A DNA stretch of 5,257 bases from JAXIHJ01 sp034189755 (lineage in GTDB: Bacteria; Planctomycetota; Phycisphaerae; SM23-33). Position numbers and translations under genes: made by a program. The DNA is taken from contig JAXIHJ010000140.1 in the NCBI GenBank assembly GCA_034189755.1, positions 1-5,257 of the forward strand, written 5' to 3'. Under the pieces are notes generated by a model that was not told the DNA's origin, did not search any database, and saw nothing but the letters and a program-made list of their open reading frames with translations. Positions 5,237 to 5,257 of this stretch are shown here, in pieces; the stretch's first letter is position 1; each line of letters starts with the position of its first letter.

Positions 5237-5257
5237 GTCGCAGTTTCTTTACACCCT

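Noticed and set aside
1..5257. Defence system, phage genes, transposase or a novel multi-gene system
   Set aside because: All five genes belong to housekeeping or envelope families, and no nuclease, integrase, toxin or transposase motif is visible on either strand.

Overview
This is an ordinary-looking chromosomal housekeeping segment with about 60% GC genes. It has five protein genes: the 3' end of a membrane pyrophosphatase gene (hppA, 1-210, +), rsfS (468-884, +), argS (881-2659, +), a YbjQ-family membrane protein (2757-3314, -) and a secreted DUF4139-type protein (3482-5212, -). The plus-strand and minus-strand genes converge around 2660-2756.

The source looks like an uncultivated bacterium, most plausibly Planctomycetota (Phycisphaerae-like) or a neighbouring candidate phylum. 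The clues are the combination of H+/Na+-pumping pyrophosphatase and DUF4139 protein, the ArgS sequence style, and above all several dispersed-repeat types that I recall from such genomes: AATTCCAA-rich inverted repeats, CCTGCC/GGCAGG palindromes and CCGCGACC..GGAGCGG hairpins. This placement is inference; no rRNA or other marker is present to settle it.

Region by region: 211-467 is noncoding and is filled by a roughly 190-bp AT-rich inverted repeat with a GC-rich palindrome nested in its left arm. It separates hppA from rsfS and probably carries a transcription stop. rsfS and argS overlap by 4 bp (ATGA) and look translationally coupled. argS carries two short repeat elements in frame inside its C-terminal anticodon-binding domain, apparently tolerated as an extra surface loop. 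The 97-bp gap 2660-2756 holds another palindrome-centred element. The two minus-strand genes are 167 bp apart, and the gap contains a pair of 12-bp direct repeats.

Functionally, RsfS (ribosome silencing) and ArgS (arginine-tRNA charging) belong to translation. HppA couples pyrophosphate hydrolysis (pyrophosphate being a by-product of tRNA charging among other reactions) to ion pumping. The minus-strand pair are envelope proteins of unknown exact role. I found no defence system, CRISPR array, RNA gene or transposase. The most notable content is the load of small repeats, including the two that have become protein-coding within argS.
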